Of a stretch of DNA of 64,000 nucleotides, positions 1-12,002 are shown one piece after another. A program made the position numbers and the translations under genes. This DNA comes from Pyropia haitanensis. Lineage: Eukaryota > Rhodophyta > Bangiophyceae > Bangiales > Bangiaceae. Numbering within the stretch: position 1 is the first letter of the stretch; the number at the start of each line of letters is the position of its first letter. Where the stretch lies: the NCBI GenBank assembly GCA_008729055.1, contig SDUX01000009.1:504806-568805 (forward strand). Reading direction: 5' to 3'. The notes below the pieces were generated by a model, which had not been told where the DNA came from, made no database searches, and saw only the letters and a list, made by a program, of their open reading frames with translations.

Positions 1-2573
1 CTCTGCTGCTGCTCCCGTTCTTGGGTGCTGCAGCGGAGAGGTGTGATCCCTCCGATACGGGGCCAACAGGGCAGCTATCCCCACAGGTACGTGTACTCAT
101 TGCCGCCCTTGGTGGGGGAGGCGCCCTTCAGCGCAGCCAACCATTGCGGGCAGGTCTACAGACGCCGTTGGTGACGTACTATTCGTGTGTTTCGTTGGCA
201 AGACTTCCATCGCTCTGATGCTGATCTGAGTTTTGTGGCGCTGATTCGTTCCTGGTCATCCTGGCTGCTCGTTTCTTCCTCTGTCTGAGTGCCCTCTCGA
301 CGGACAGAAGCGCTTGCTGGATGTATTCAGGACAGCAGTGAGCCCGGCCAACTGGGGCCTCCAGTCCCGTGGGGTGGTATCGTTGGCCCACGACGGGGAT
401 CCGGTATGTTCTCTGTGAGATCGTGTCGTGGGCATGGGTCTCTCCGGAGGGGACTCTAGCATTCGATCCGCAGAGGGCATTGTGCAACGAGATGCCAGCG
501 CCTTGCTTGAAAGAGGCAACACGTGGGGTGGGATCGCTGACGAGCCAGGTCGTGTCACCTCAACCCCTTCGGGCTGACCAGACTTTGTGCCTTGCGTCAT
601 GCGTTTACCCCTCTGTATCGGCCACGCCCGTTCCTCCCTGTTGCACGCTCCGCAGGTGTCTGTGGTCCTTTTGGACGTCTTGCGCCACCAGTCTGTCGAA
701 GAGCACTCGTGTCTGGCACACCCTGAGAAGAAGTTTTGCGGGCTGGGGCCTTCCCATCCTGCCAATATCGGCAAAATGTTGTACAACTTCTCCGACCCCG
801 AGCTCAACATCAAGGGGAGCTCAACTCAGACTCTCACAGGCGGGATCTGCCTCGACAAGGAGTGCAACAGGCTCACTACTGTGACCCTACACGATGGTAG
901 CTGCTCCTACACGGCTGATATGAAGGAAGTCAAAGATAATGATGCGGAGCCTCGCGACACCCTGTTCAACCTGACCCAATTGGTACCCACGCTGACGAGT
1001 GTGGAGGAGGTCAACATAGCTACACTGAATGAATCAGTCGACGCCAACGTCCTCCACTACGGTATTGTGCATCGAGACAATGAGCGCGACTGGGAAGCAA
1101 AAGGATACCGAGGGGTAAGTGCCAAGATGGGTGTGCCCAACGGTTGGTCGTCGTTTGCTATGATCTCCTTGTCGTTCTGCAGCGAGAAACTGACGCCCCA
1201 GGTGTTCTACGCTGTGGTATGGAAGTTTGCCTGTTCTTTCTGTCGTATTGGAGTTGTTCCTGCTGTTGGCCACCCATTGCTGTCCTCCCGTCAGGCTGCG
1301 CGACGAGTGAATATCACATGGGAATGTGATATGTCCCAGTGGCACACAGGCGCAAGGAAGAACGATCCGGAAGAAGACACAGTCCCACGTGGCTGCAGTG
1401 GCAGTGGCGGCAACCGAGTGCCAAGCGGCTCGTCGTTCACAGACTCATCACGAATCGCGCACATTAACGACAGCAACACTCAAGGGGACATTGGCGCGAT
1501 GTGCTCTAATATGTCCTCCACCCTGTTGCGGGCTGCATCTACGATCGCCTCAACACAGGACGTGGTGGCTTCGGGACTCCGCGAAGGGGCGTTCCTGTCA
1601 CCAAAGCCGAACCGCTTGTCAACCACGGAGGTGGTCCTCTCGATTGTTGCGGCGGCGCAGGGCGTCGCAGTCACGTTTGTGCTGCTCTTTCTGCAGGCCG
1701 ACGAGTGGGGCCTTCGCTTCGTGAGGCTGGCTCTTTGGATCCATCGCAGGCGGTTCGATCTGTTGGGACGGCCGGTACCTGAGCACGTTCTGGCCGCAAA
1801 CCCAGCTGTGGGCAGGCGGACCACGAGGCTCTTTGGCTTGCTGTTGATAGCGACCATTCTGGCAGTGTACGTGGAGGACGTTCTTGAGAGAGGTATGCAG
1901 AGGGCTGATGGGGGCCGCCCACTGCTGGCCTCACCTACTGCATGCAGTTGTTCTAACCGTCGGTCTCCTGTATGTGTGTTGCTTCCCCGTACACTCTCCC
2001 CGCGTGAGGTTTGTGCAACTTGTCGGCTTGCTCCCCTCCAGCGTCGAGTTCCTGCCGCTTGGCTTTGCTTTTGCTTCCGAGAAACAGGCTCATGACTGGA
2101 TGGGGACGTTCGCGCACGTGGACTTGGCGGTCATCGCGCCCGGCCCGAACAACGGTGGCATCGCGTGCAGCACGGGCGTCCCCTTTGTGGTCATTGCTCT
2201 CCTGGGCCAAGCTCGCTACATCAATACCCTCTGGCCAATCTTGCTCGCGTCATGGCAGCTGCTGGCACCCGCCACCGTGCTGTTGCTCATCATCAGGGCA
2301 TTTACGTGGCAGTGGGTGGAGGCGCCGCAGCCTGTGGCAGCAGCCGAGGACGAGATAGTGCCTGAAGAGGTAGGCGCCGGTGCTGATGAGCCGGGCACCG
2401 GCACTGATGAGTCGGACACCGGATCGGACGAGGCGGTAGCCGGCAGTGCCGTTGGCCAAGAGGTCCGTCCTGGGCCCGTGGGGGGATCCGCTACTGAGCA
2501 TCACGCGACGGGAACATCTTCAGCGCGACGAGCGACGCAAGGGGCGCTGCGTCGCCGCTCGCACACGATGTGA
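1..2573 (+). CDS. Unidentified secretory-pathway multi-pass membrane protein (5' partial)
   Basis: I do not recognise the family. Four exons in compatible phase can be read: 3-86, 656-1114, 1295-1892 and 1948-2573, with introns 87-655, 1115-1294 (GTAAGT donor, CCTCCCGTCAG acceptor) and 1893-1947 (55 nt). About 588 residues are visible. The window opens inside a Leu-rich stretch ending FLGAAAERC, which looks like the end of a signal peptide, so the true start lies upstream. An ectodomain with several Cys and N-x-S/T sites follows, then four or five hydrophobic segments (about 1640-1700, 1825-1870, 1948-1985, 2180-2320). The tail is acidic with GTGTDESDTGSDE-like repeats and ends in an Arg-rich stretch. 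The 180-nt intron is a multiple of three without a stop, so retention would also be readable. Exon 1 to exon 2 joining is inferred from phase; an extra exon between 87 and 655 is possible. Confidence 0.55.
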
Positions 2574-5500
2574 CACGGATTGACAATGGGCCGTAGCGGT
2601 GGGTTGACAATCGTTTTTGCTTGAGCGGCCGGGAGGCCGCTGTTGTTTTTTTGTGCTTGTGTGTGTGTCATTCTTCTATGAACCGCGAGCGGCGTTGAGC
2701 CTTTAGCAGCTGTCCCATCCCCATCACACCACCACCCCCCACCTCGCTGTCCACATCAAACGCCACCGCCGCCGCCTGGCTGCCAGAGCCCTCGCCAGCC
2801 GCCTGCCTTGCCTAGCCGGTCCCCGCCGCCCTGTCCGCCATCTCCCTAGCCAGTCCCGTCTCACGGCGGGGTCCGCACGCAACCCGCCACGGCCGACCAT
2901 GTCGCTGCGACGCGCTCTGCTCTCCTGTCGCCGCCACGGCCACCAGCCGGGGTAGCACGGCGGCCCGCACGCACCCACGACGGAACGCAGCTATAGAGGG
3001 CACGACAGGAGGCCAAGCAGCCAACACCGCCCGCGTACCACCCGAGCCGCCGCGGCCGCCAACAGTTGGCGGGCAGTCGTTCCGCCCATCTTGTGCCGAG
3101 GCCGTTGTCGCGGCAGGCCGGCGACCACCGCCGCCCGCCTGGCGTCCGCTACGGGCGGGGCCTCCATGCATGGCTGCCGCTGTCATCGCCGCGCGCCGGT
3201 CCCAAAAGCGAGGCGCGCACACAGGCAGCCACCGCCGCAGTTGGCAGCTCCCACTCGGCAGGACAGGTAGAGTTGTGGCGGAGCTTGACAGCGTCCGCGG
3301 CCGCCCATCTGGACAAAGAGGGCCCCTCCCGACGGGGTGATCGCATCCCCACCCGCGGGCACAAACGCGTGTTGGCGCCCACTCAACAGCTCCCGCTCGT
3401 CACGGGTACGCTTCGGCTCCGCCAGACCGCCTGCTTGTCGGCACCACCGCCGGATACAGACCCCCCTCCAACCCCCCCCCCATCCCCCCAGTATGACCCG
3501 GTCCACCGCTGCAGCATCGACGCGGCGGCCAAGATATCCGCCACCATCGACACAGCGAGCAGCGCCTCCCCCCCCGCCCCCCCCCTTCACCCACCGGCCC
3601 ACGACGTTGTGCGACACGGCCGCGAGGAGCAGCCTCGCCGGCAGCAGCGGCTGCCAGACGGGATCGTCGTCGTGGCCACTGCCGCGTCGACCGCCCTACC
3701 AAGCGACACGAGTAGGGACAGCCACAAGCAACCCGCGCGCGGGCCAGCGCGCCCACCACCGACGACAGCGCCGCCCGCCACGCACCCGCCAGCAGGGAGT
3801 CCCACAGGAGCCATGGTACAAACACGGTGCATGGATCAAGTGCACCGTGGGGTGCACAGGCGGGGTGCCCGTCGCCAACGGCAGGCGCGGCAGGTCGTCC
3901 ACGTAATGACCGCGGACACCCACCGAGCGTGTGCAGGTGGGCCACGTCGGCAGCGCCGTGACGATCCGCACCGCGTGGTCTGCCCAGACGCCTCCCACCC
4001 CAACAGCAATGGGCCACGCGGCGGTATCACCCCCCCCCTTTGGCCACCCACAGCGGGATCCCCGTCCGCAGCCGCCGCGTGGACCCGCCCCGGGCAGCCG
4101 CGGCCGTCGCGCGCGTGGCGCTCTCCGCGGCCGCCCCCCCAAAAAAAGGGGGGCAGCACCGCCACGAGAATGGTGCCGCGCCGCCGACGCACCGCCGGCG
4201 GCTACAGGGAGAAGGGCACGCCGCAGCGCGAGCGCGGCGGCGGGCGCAGGCAAAAGACACCGCCGCAGGACCCATCCCACGGCGGCCACCAGGGGACCGC
4301 CTCCCGCCAGTCGGCACGGCGAGCGCAGGCGGGACTACGCCCGCGGCGGCAGCGCACAGGGCGGTGGCAGGGGCGGCGAGCAGCAGCCGCCGCCGCCGCC
4401 GCCGCCCGCGAGGCGGTCTGGCCAGACCCGCCTAGCAACCCCACAGGCGCCGAACGTCCGCGACAGGCCCGGCGGGACCAGCCGACGCCGACCCGCCACC
4501 AGCAGCGGCGCCCGCGCCGGCGCCGCCACGCCGACGCGCACGCGCACGCCGACGCGCACATGGTGCCACTACCGGCGCCATCACGAGCCGCCCCGCCGCT
4601 CGCAGCGGGCGGCGCCAGCTCCCGTTTCCCCCCCCCCCCCCCCCCCCCCCCCAACACGCAGGCCACACCACCCGCCCAGCCGCGGGCCTCACCGCGGCCA
4701 ACCGCCGCGGCGGCGACCGCAGCAGCGGGCGGCGGCACGCGGCGCGGCCACCAGCTGCGGCACGCGCCGCGCGCGGCGGCGCGGCGGGCCGCCGCCGGCG
4801 GGCGGGGACGGAGCCGCCCTCCGCAGCCGCGGCGGCCGCGCGTCCCGCCGCAGGCGCCCGTCGTCACGCTGCCGCCACGTTGGCGCCGCCGTGCCGCCGC
4901 CGCCACGTTGGCGCCGCCATGCCGCCGCCGCCGCCGCCGCCGCCGACTCGCCGCCATGCAGCCGCCGACTGGACGCCCTGCCGCCGCCGCCTTGATGCCA
5001 CGCCGCCGCCACCTTGCCGCCGCGTCGCCGCCACCATGCCGCCGCCGCCAATGACAAGCCACACCGCTGCCGTGCGCCTCAAGCTGGACGCCCGCACGCG
5101 GGACGCGCCCGCTCATGGGCGCACCGGCACGTGATCGCTGCTCCCCCCTCGCTCTGCCAACCTGCCGCGCACAGCCGCGGTGGGAGCCCCCTGTGCCGGC
5201 CGGCAGCGTCGGCCCACGCCAAACTGTAAGTACACGTAGTTTGGGTGACCCAGCCGCGCGATCTCTGTTGCACCTGCGGTACGCAGAGCTGGAGCGAATG
5301 GGGGGGCACCGCGGGGCCACACGCGCCTCGCGCTGCCCGCGCTCCCACGGCATCCATCCATCGCCGCCGCTTGCCGCCCGTCAGCGGCGACGGTGTCCTT
5401 GGCCGCTGCGACACCTGCTGGCCGCCCGCCGCCCCTGCCGCCTGTCCCGTTGCCCGTGACCACACCCCGGCCGTCCATCCCATCGCAGCCCCCGGCTGCC
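2574..5500. other. Intergenic, low-complexity GC-rich DNA
   Basis: No gene is supported here. The stretch is dominated by GCC/CGC-rich simple sequence with C runs (for example a 22-nt C tract near 4630). A degenerate unit containing GCCACGTTGGCGCCGCC occurs twice at about 4872-4930. Long open frames exist on both strands, but their products are Arg/Pro/Ala/Gly compositional artefacts without a recognisable domain. The last few hundred bases are probably the promoter and leader of the hydrolase gene that starts at 5501. Confidence 0.6.
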
Positions 5501-5660
5501 ATGCCGTCCCGGATGGGCGCGTTTGTCGCCGCCCCCGCCACCCTCCGCGCCGCCACCGCCGGCCGCCGCGCCAGCGTGGCCGGCCGGCTGCCCGCCCGGC
5601 GGCCAGCCACCGCCACCCGCAGCCGCCGCACCGTCACCGCCGCTGCGTCTGGCGACCGCG

Positions 5661-5691
<31 letters not shown>

Positions 5692-7348
5692 GGACGGCGG
5701 CGGCGGGGACGGCGCGGGCGACGCGCCCGCCGCGGCGCCCCCCCCCGCCCCGGTGGTGGCGTCGCGAGCGGCGCCGCCGCCGACGCCGGCCGCCGACGCG
5801 GCGCTGTACGACACGCCGTCGGTCGGTGAAATGGGGTACGTTGAAAAAACGGACGCGACGGCGGGCGCCCTCGACGACATTGACCGCAGCAACTACACGT
5901 TTGGCTCGCTCAACGCGCTCGACCCGGAGCGGGACCTGCTGTACGGAAAGCGCGTGGCGGTGGCCAACCCGGACGCGCCGGGCGGGAGTGTGGAGGTCTA
6001 CTACCGGGAGCTGGGCGAGCCGTCCGCCCCGGTGGTGCTGCTGCTGCACGGGCTGCCGAGCAGCAGCTTCCAGTTCCGGGAGGTGCTGCCGCTGGTCGCG
6101 GCGGCGGGCTACCGCGCGAGTGCGTTGTGGGGGGGGGGGGTGTCTGGGAGGTGGGGTTGTGGGTTGTGAGGGAGGGGTGTGTACGTCGCGCGAGGCTGGC
6201 GTGTGTGACAAGGCACTCTCTTGCTTCCGTCCAGCTGGCCTGTATGCTGCACTGGCCTCGGTACTAACGGCTGCCTCTTGTTGTCGGGTGCTGGAGTGGA
6301 ACTCGCTTGCTTTTGACTCGCTTTGGGCCCCATACCTATGCTGTGGTATGGGCACTCTCGGGGCTGCACCTGATGGTGTGGGGGTGCTCTCCAACAGTCG
6401 CACCGGACTGGGTAGGGTTTGGGTTGTCTGATAAGTACGTTGCCGCTGGCGCCCCGCTCACCGCCCGACACCCGAGTCGTACGCCCTGTGCCAAACTGGT
6501 CTGGTGTGGGAGGCGGGTGGCCACCGCGGTGTGGTGCGGCGCCACGGGCCGCTTTTTCTCTGGCAGGACAGCATGAACGGGAGGTCACTAACGCGACCGC
6601 TTGCGCCGTTGCTGGCACTCCTGTGGCGCGGGCATGTGCTTCACCGTCGGGCTCCGCTCCTGGACCGCACAGGCCGCAGCCTGGCTATGGCTTCAAGTAC
6701 ACCACCGCCTCGTACTCTGCCGTCCTGTCCTCTGTCCTCGAGGCCCTCGAAGTCTCGTCCGCGACGGTCGTTGTCCAGGGCTGGCTGGGCGCTTCCCACG
6801 GCCTGCCGTTTGCGCTGCGGACGCTCCGCCCCGCCGGCGCGCTGCGGTCCCTGTTCATCCTCAACGCCCCGCTGCCGCCGTCCTCCCCGTCGCTGCCGCT
6901 GGCGGCGCGCCTGTGGAGGCTCCCCGGCATGCTGGGCGATATCTTTACGCAGGACGCGATGAGCGTGGAGCGGGTGCTCGAGAAGGGCGGTCCGTACCTG
7001 CTTGACTTGCCCGACGCCAACACGTACCGGCGGCCCATGATGCTGTCGGGCGACGCGGGCTTTGCGCTCGGTGGTGCCGTGCGGGCGTGTCCGCTCGACC
7101 CGGCCGCCGACGGCGTGGCCGACGACCTCCGCGCGTGGACGGAGGAGGCTGGTGGGGCGGTGGAGGTCGCGTGGGGCGTCAAGGACAAGTACCTGGGTCG
7201 GGACGTTGCCGAGCGGTTTGGCGCGGAGCTGTGCCCGTCCGCGACGGTCGGCTTTGTCGAGGGCGCGGGGCACTACACCGCCGAAGACTTTGGCGAGCGC
7301 GTGGGCGAGCGCCTCGTCCAGTTCTTGCGCCGGACGGACCCGGTGTGA
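5501..7348 (+). CDS. Plastid-targeted alpha/beta-hydrolase (plant haloalkane-dehalogenase-like subfamily)
   Basis: Three exons, 5501-6119, 6398-6434 (37 nt) and 6673-7348, join in frame through GT-AG introns of 278 and 238 nt to give 443 residues. The N-terminus (MPSRMGAFVAAPATLRAAT..) is Ala/Arg/Thr-rich and acidic-poor like a chloroplast transit peptide, followed by a Gly/Ala/Pro linker. The hydrolase core has the oxyanion segment LLHGLPSSSFQFRE, APDWVGFGLSDK straddling the micro-exon, and PQPGYGFKYT at the start of exon 3. The cap region contains IFTQDAMSVERVLEKGGPY and YRRPMMLSGDAGFAL, and the catalytic-His region is GAGHYTAEDFGE. The nucleophile elbow reads VVVQGWLG, so the usual Asp/Ser is Gly; plastid members of this subfamily also have QGY/QGW here. 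The substrate is unknown. The Met at 5513 is an alternative start. Confidence 0.88.
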
Positions 7349-7862
7349 GGCGGGCCTGTAGCTCTGCCCCACCGCACGCGGGCTACGAACGGGTGCGGCC
7401 TGCGCGCGGCAGAGGCGCGCGTGTCCATGTTTCCCAGACCGACGGGCGGATCCAGTTTTGGTGTCGTCCATGGATTTTCCAGTCTTGAGCGGATTTCAAT
7501 CCGCTCCCGAAGTCTCTCGATCCTTCGCGTGCCTCCGTCGCGCTGGCCACGGCTCCACACTCCGCGGCCGCCGTCGTGTCTCGCCCCACCGTGCATTGAC
7601 GCTGTGCTCATTGAGGTCTCTGTTGCTTCTTCCCTCGGCGGACCGCACGCCCACCCCCCACCGGCCAGCCCCCGCCCCGCCCCCCTCCCTGTCGCTCCTC
7701 GCCCCCCCGTCCCTGCCCTCCCGCCCCTACTTAGACACACTGACCACCCCACCGCAGTCATTCTGCCCCCCACCAACGCGGTTACCTTTCCAGCTACGTG
7801 CGTCTCCCTGCTGCCGCCTGTGCTGCCCATTGATGGGTGCGTCCCCCCCCCCCCCCGCTACC
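7349..7862. other. Intergenic spacer / leader of the HspBP1 gene
   Basis: No gene seen. The 3' half is C/T-rich (CCCCGCCCCCCTCC-type) up to a 10-C run just before the ATG at 7863, resembling the pyrimidine-rich leaders of other genes in the window. Confidence 0.5.
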
Positions 7863-8628
7863 ATGGACGAACGGATGGGCAGCCTCAACCAGCTCCTCCA
7901 GTGGTCGGTCGCCCAGTCGACGGCCGGCGGGGCGGCGGCGGCCGACGGCGGCCGCCCAGCCGCCGCCGCCGACGCGGCCGCCGACAGCGCCGCGACGGCG
8001 GCGGCGGCGCCCACTGCCGGCGGTGGTGGCGGCGGCAAGGCGTTGGCGATTGGCCCCCCCCCCCCCCCGGTGCCCCCTCCCCCCGGCGGCGGCCGCCGCC
8101 GCGGCGGTGCGCCCCGCGTTTGACCCGCGGGACCCCGCCAACGCGGCCTGGCTCGACGCCTTCACCCCCGACACCTTTGCGGCGGTCCGCGCGCTCGGCG
8201 CGGCCGTCGCGGACCCCGCGTCGACCGCCGCGGACCGCGTCGCCGCGTTGGAGGGCCTCGAGGAGTACGCGTCGGACCTCGACTACGCGGAGAACCTGCA
8301 CAAGCCGACCGTCAACGTGCTCGACACGGTCATCGCGGCGGCCGCGACCGACCCGGACGGGCCGGTCCGTGCGGCGGCGGTGTGGGTGCTCGGCACGGCC
8401 ATGGCCGACTCGCCGACGGTGAAGCGGGAGGTGCTCGCGCGGGGGGGGGTGGCGCTCCTGGCCGACCGCCTCGCCGACCCGGACCTGCGGGTGGTGGCCA
8501 AGGCGGCGGGCGCCGCGACGGGGCTGGTCCGCCATGGCGCGGGGGGGGGGAGGCCGCCGCCGCCCTCGGGCCGGGGCTGCTCGGCGTGCTCGCGCGGGGG
8601 CCCAAGCCGGGCCCCGCAGACGGCGCCC

Positions 8629-8694
<66 letters not shown>

Positions 8695-9030
8695 GCGACG
8701 GCGGCTGGGCGCGGGTGCTCTTCTTCCTCCGCCACGCCGCCGCGATGGGCGCGCCGTGGTTCCCCGCCGCCGCGGCGGGCGCGCCCGCGGTCGTTGCGGC
8801 GCTCGCGTCGGCGCTCGCCGACGGGGGCACGGACGGGGAGGACGCGGCGGCGACGGAGGCGGTGCTGGCCGCCGCGGCGGCGGCGGCGGCGGCGGCGCCC
8901 GCGGCGGCGACAGGGGGGGGGGGGTTGGGGGGAGGTCGCCGCCGCCGCCGACCGCCTCGCCGTCTTGGCCACGGACGGGGAGGTGCGGGCGGCGGCGGCG
9001 GCGCTTGGCAGGCAGCTGCGGGGGGAGTAG
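7863..9030 (+). CDS. HspBP1/Fes1-type Hsp70 nucleotide exchange factor, with three apparent homopolymer frameshifts
   Basis: The start MDERMGSLNQLLQWSVAQS matches the Fes1 N-terminal signature (LLKWSIxNS). An Ala/Gly/Pro linker and an armadillo-like domain follow (AALEGLEEYASDLDYAENL, then VRAAAVWVLGTAMADSPTVKRE). Family members bind the Hsp70 ATPase domain and speed ADP release in the cytosol. The product cannot be read in one frame. It runs from 7863 to a 15-C run (8054-8068), moves +1 to a 10-G run (8541-8550), moves again to a 12-G run (8913-8924), and returns to the second frame to end GRQLRGE before TAG at 9028-9030. Sequence on both sides of each run is coherent HspBP1-like helical repeat, so I treat this as one gene of about 385 residues with run-length errors or variation. 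Splicing across the runs is less likely because no GT-AG pairs fit there. Confidence 0.75.
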
Positions 9031-9646
9031 GGGCGGCGTGCGGCGGGCGGCGCTGGCTGCCTTGTGGCGTGGGGGGGTGGTGGGGGGGAGCGCGGGGGGG
9101 GCAAGTCAGCACGTGTGCAGCGCGCCTGCGGTACCGCGCCTGTGCATACGTACAACAAAAAAAGAAATAAAACTGGGGTGGACCAGTCCTGCCGGCCGCG
9201 GGGGGGTGCCCCGCCCACTGTCGCGGAAAAAGAGCGCCGCAGACACAGGAAACGGAATCGCGGCGGCGCGGCACTTTCGTCCCACCAAAAAAAGCAGGCG
9301 CTCCCTCCTGCTCACCCCGCCCGCCGTCACCGCGCCGTCCGCCCCTTCCACGCCCCTCTTCCCTCCCCCGCTCGCCCAGCAGCCGCGGCCACCCCCCCAC
9401 CCCCCCAGCGCCGTCTCCCGCACCGTCACGGCCCACAATCGGCCGTGCACGCACCCGTCCCCCCCCCACCGTCATGCCACCCCCCCCTCACCGTCATGCC
9501 ATCCCCCCCACCGTCATGCCACCTCCTCCCCCCACCGTCATGCCACCCCCCTCACCGCCCTCCACCCTCCCACCCCCCCCCCCCCATCCCCCCCCCCACC
9601 CCCCCCCCCCACCCCCCCCCCCCGCCAACACCCCTCCCCCCCCCCC
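9031..9646. other. Convergent 3' region between HspBP1 and CDC27, C-rich with a short minisatellite
   Basis: Two genes converge here. From 9440 to 9640 the + strand is almost pure C with interspersed ACCGTCATGCCA units starting at 9468, 9490, 9510 and 9534 (periods 22, 20 and 24). Long C runs occupy 9570-9640. No coding feature is supported. Confidence 0.6.
9468..9560. repeat. C-rich minisatellite, four copies of a 20-24 bp unit
   Basis: The core ACCGTCATGCCA is repeated four times with variable C tracts between copies. It lies in the 3' flank of both convergent genes. Confidence 0.75.
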
Positions 9647-9924
9647 TCACAAATCATCCTCATCGACCGCGTACACCGTGTCGAGCGCCCGCTTGTACCG
9701 CCGCTCCCGCGGCGCCAGGCCGAGGGCGGTGCTAAACGCGCGGAGGGCGGCCCCCCCCCCCCCCGCCGCCTTCTCCACCCGCCCCAGCTCGTACCACAGC
9801 GCCGCCTCGGACGGCGCGACCGCCAGCAGCGCCCGCAGCTCCGCCCGCGCATCGCCGAGGCGGCCGAGCGCGGCGAGCACCCGCGCCGCCTCAAACGCCG
9901 CCATCAGGCCACCGCCGCCGCCGC

Positions 9925-9958
<34 letters not shown>

Positions 9959-9965
9959 CGCCGCC

Positions 9966-10029
<64 letters not shown>

Positions 10030-11558
10030 TTCCGCGCGGCAGCAGCCCAGCGTCGGCAACGAGGCCGCCGTCGGCTGCAGCAGCAGCGGCGGCGGCGCGG
10101 GAGGCACCCCCCCCCCCCCTTCCCCCCACCCCCCCCCCGGCGTGCCGGCCGCCGCCTCCGCCGCCGCCGTTGCCGCCACCGTCGCCGCGGCGGCGGCGGC
10201 GTCGTACCGCACGGCGAGGCGGAGCTCGCGGAGGGCGGCGGGCAACCCCCCCCCCCCCCCCCCCCCCCTCGCGAGGGCCACCCCCAGGTGGTACCGCAGC
10301 TTGCCATTCCGTGGCGCCACCGCCAGCGCGGCGGCGTAGTAGCCGCGCGCTTCCGCCCACGCGTCGCGCGCCTCGGCGAGCGCGGCGAGGCCGTACAGCG
10401 CGCCAACGGCGCGGGCGTCAATGACGAGCGCGCGGCGGTAGGCGGCGGCGGCGGGCGCGGCGGCGGCCTTGCCCCGCAGCTCGTGGCCGGCGAGCGTGTA
10501 GGCGTACGCGGCGGCGGCCGGGCGGAGCTGCGCGGCGCGCCGGAAGAACCGCAGCGCCGTGTCCGCGTCGCCCGCGAGCGAAAACGCGTTGCCCGCGGCG
10601 ACCCACGCGGCGGGGCAGCGGCGGTCGGCGGCAACGGCGGCGGCGGCGAGCGCCACCGCCGGCGCCGCCGCCCGCAGCTGCCACAGCGCGGTGGAGTAAT
10701 AGTCGACGACGCTGTCGAGGCGGGCGGGGGCGGCCGCCAGCGCCGCCGCGTACGCCGCCGCCGCGGGCGCGTACGCCGCCGCCTCGTGGTGCGCGCGGCC
10801 GGCGAGCGCGAGCGCGTCGCGGGAGCGGGCCTCCCAGGGGGGGAGCGCCCCGATCGCCGCGTGCGCGTCGGCCAGCCGGTAGGTCGCGACCGCCGTCGTG
10901 GCGGCGGCGTAGGTGCGGATGATGGAGAGGGCGGTGGGGGGGGGGGGGACAACCGCCGGGGGGGGGGCCCACCCGCCGCCGCCGCCGCCGCCACCACCAC
11001 CACCACCACCGCCACCACCACCACCGCCACCACCACCGCCGCCCCTGCCGGTGGGGGGGAGGCGGCCGCGGCGGCGGCAGCGGCAGCGGCGGCCGCACCC
11101 CGGCGCGCCGCGCCGCCCGGCGGCGGCGCGGCGGCGGCGGCAGCGGCGGCGGCGGCGCCCGCCGCGGCGGCACGGCGGGCGGCGAGGAGCCCCCCCCCGC
11201 CGCCCCTCCCCCACGGGCGGCGGTCGGCGGCGGCGGCGGCGGCAGCCGCGGGCTCCGTCCCCCCCCCGGCGTGGCGGCGGCCGCCCCCCCCCCCCCGCCG
11301 CCGCCGTCACCGCCGCCGCCGACGCCGCCGCCGCGCCCGCCGCCGCGTCGACCGACGCGGCGGCCGTCGCGGCGGTCGTGGCGGCCGCCGCCGCCGCTGC
11401 CGCCGCCGCCGCTGCCGCTGCCGCGGCGGCGGCGGCGGCGGCGGCGCCCCGCCGCGGCACGCCGCGGCCACGGTCACGGCGGGCGGCGGGGGCGGCGGCG
11501 GCGGCGGCGGCCGCCGCCGGCGGCCGCCCCCCCGCCGTGTCGGAGGCGGCGGCGGCGG

Positions 11559-11595
<37 letters not shown>

Positions 11596-11790
11596 GGCCG
11601 CCGCCCCGTCGGCCCGCCGGCGGCGACGGCGTTCCGCCACGTCCCGCGGGCGGAGGCGGCCGAGGAGGGAGCCGCTGCTCCCCCCCCCGCGGCGGCACCC
11701 GCCGCGGCGCCCGCGTCGGCAGGCCCGCCACGCCGCGCCGGCGGCGGCGACGCGGCCACCGCCGGGGCGGCCGCCGTGCCGCCGCCCGCA

Positions 11791-11840
<50 letters not shown>

Positions 11841-11969
11841 TGGCGAGGGGGGGGGGTGCCGCCAAAGCGGAGCGACCGCTTGGGCGTCACGGGCGAGCCG
11901 CCGCTGCTGGACGCGGCCGCCGCCGCCGCCACCGACGCGGCGGCAGCGACGGGCTGCGGCAGCGGCGGC

Positions 11970-12002
<33 letters not shown>

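Noticed and set aside
3066..5054. 662-codon open frame on +
   Set aside because: Product is Arg/Pro/Ala/Gly low complexity with no domain; equally long frames exist on the other strand and it contains a 22-nt C run. GC bias explains it.
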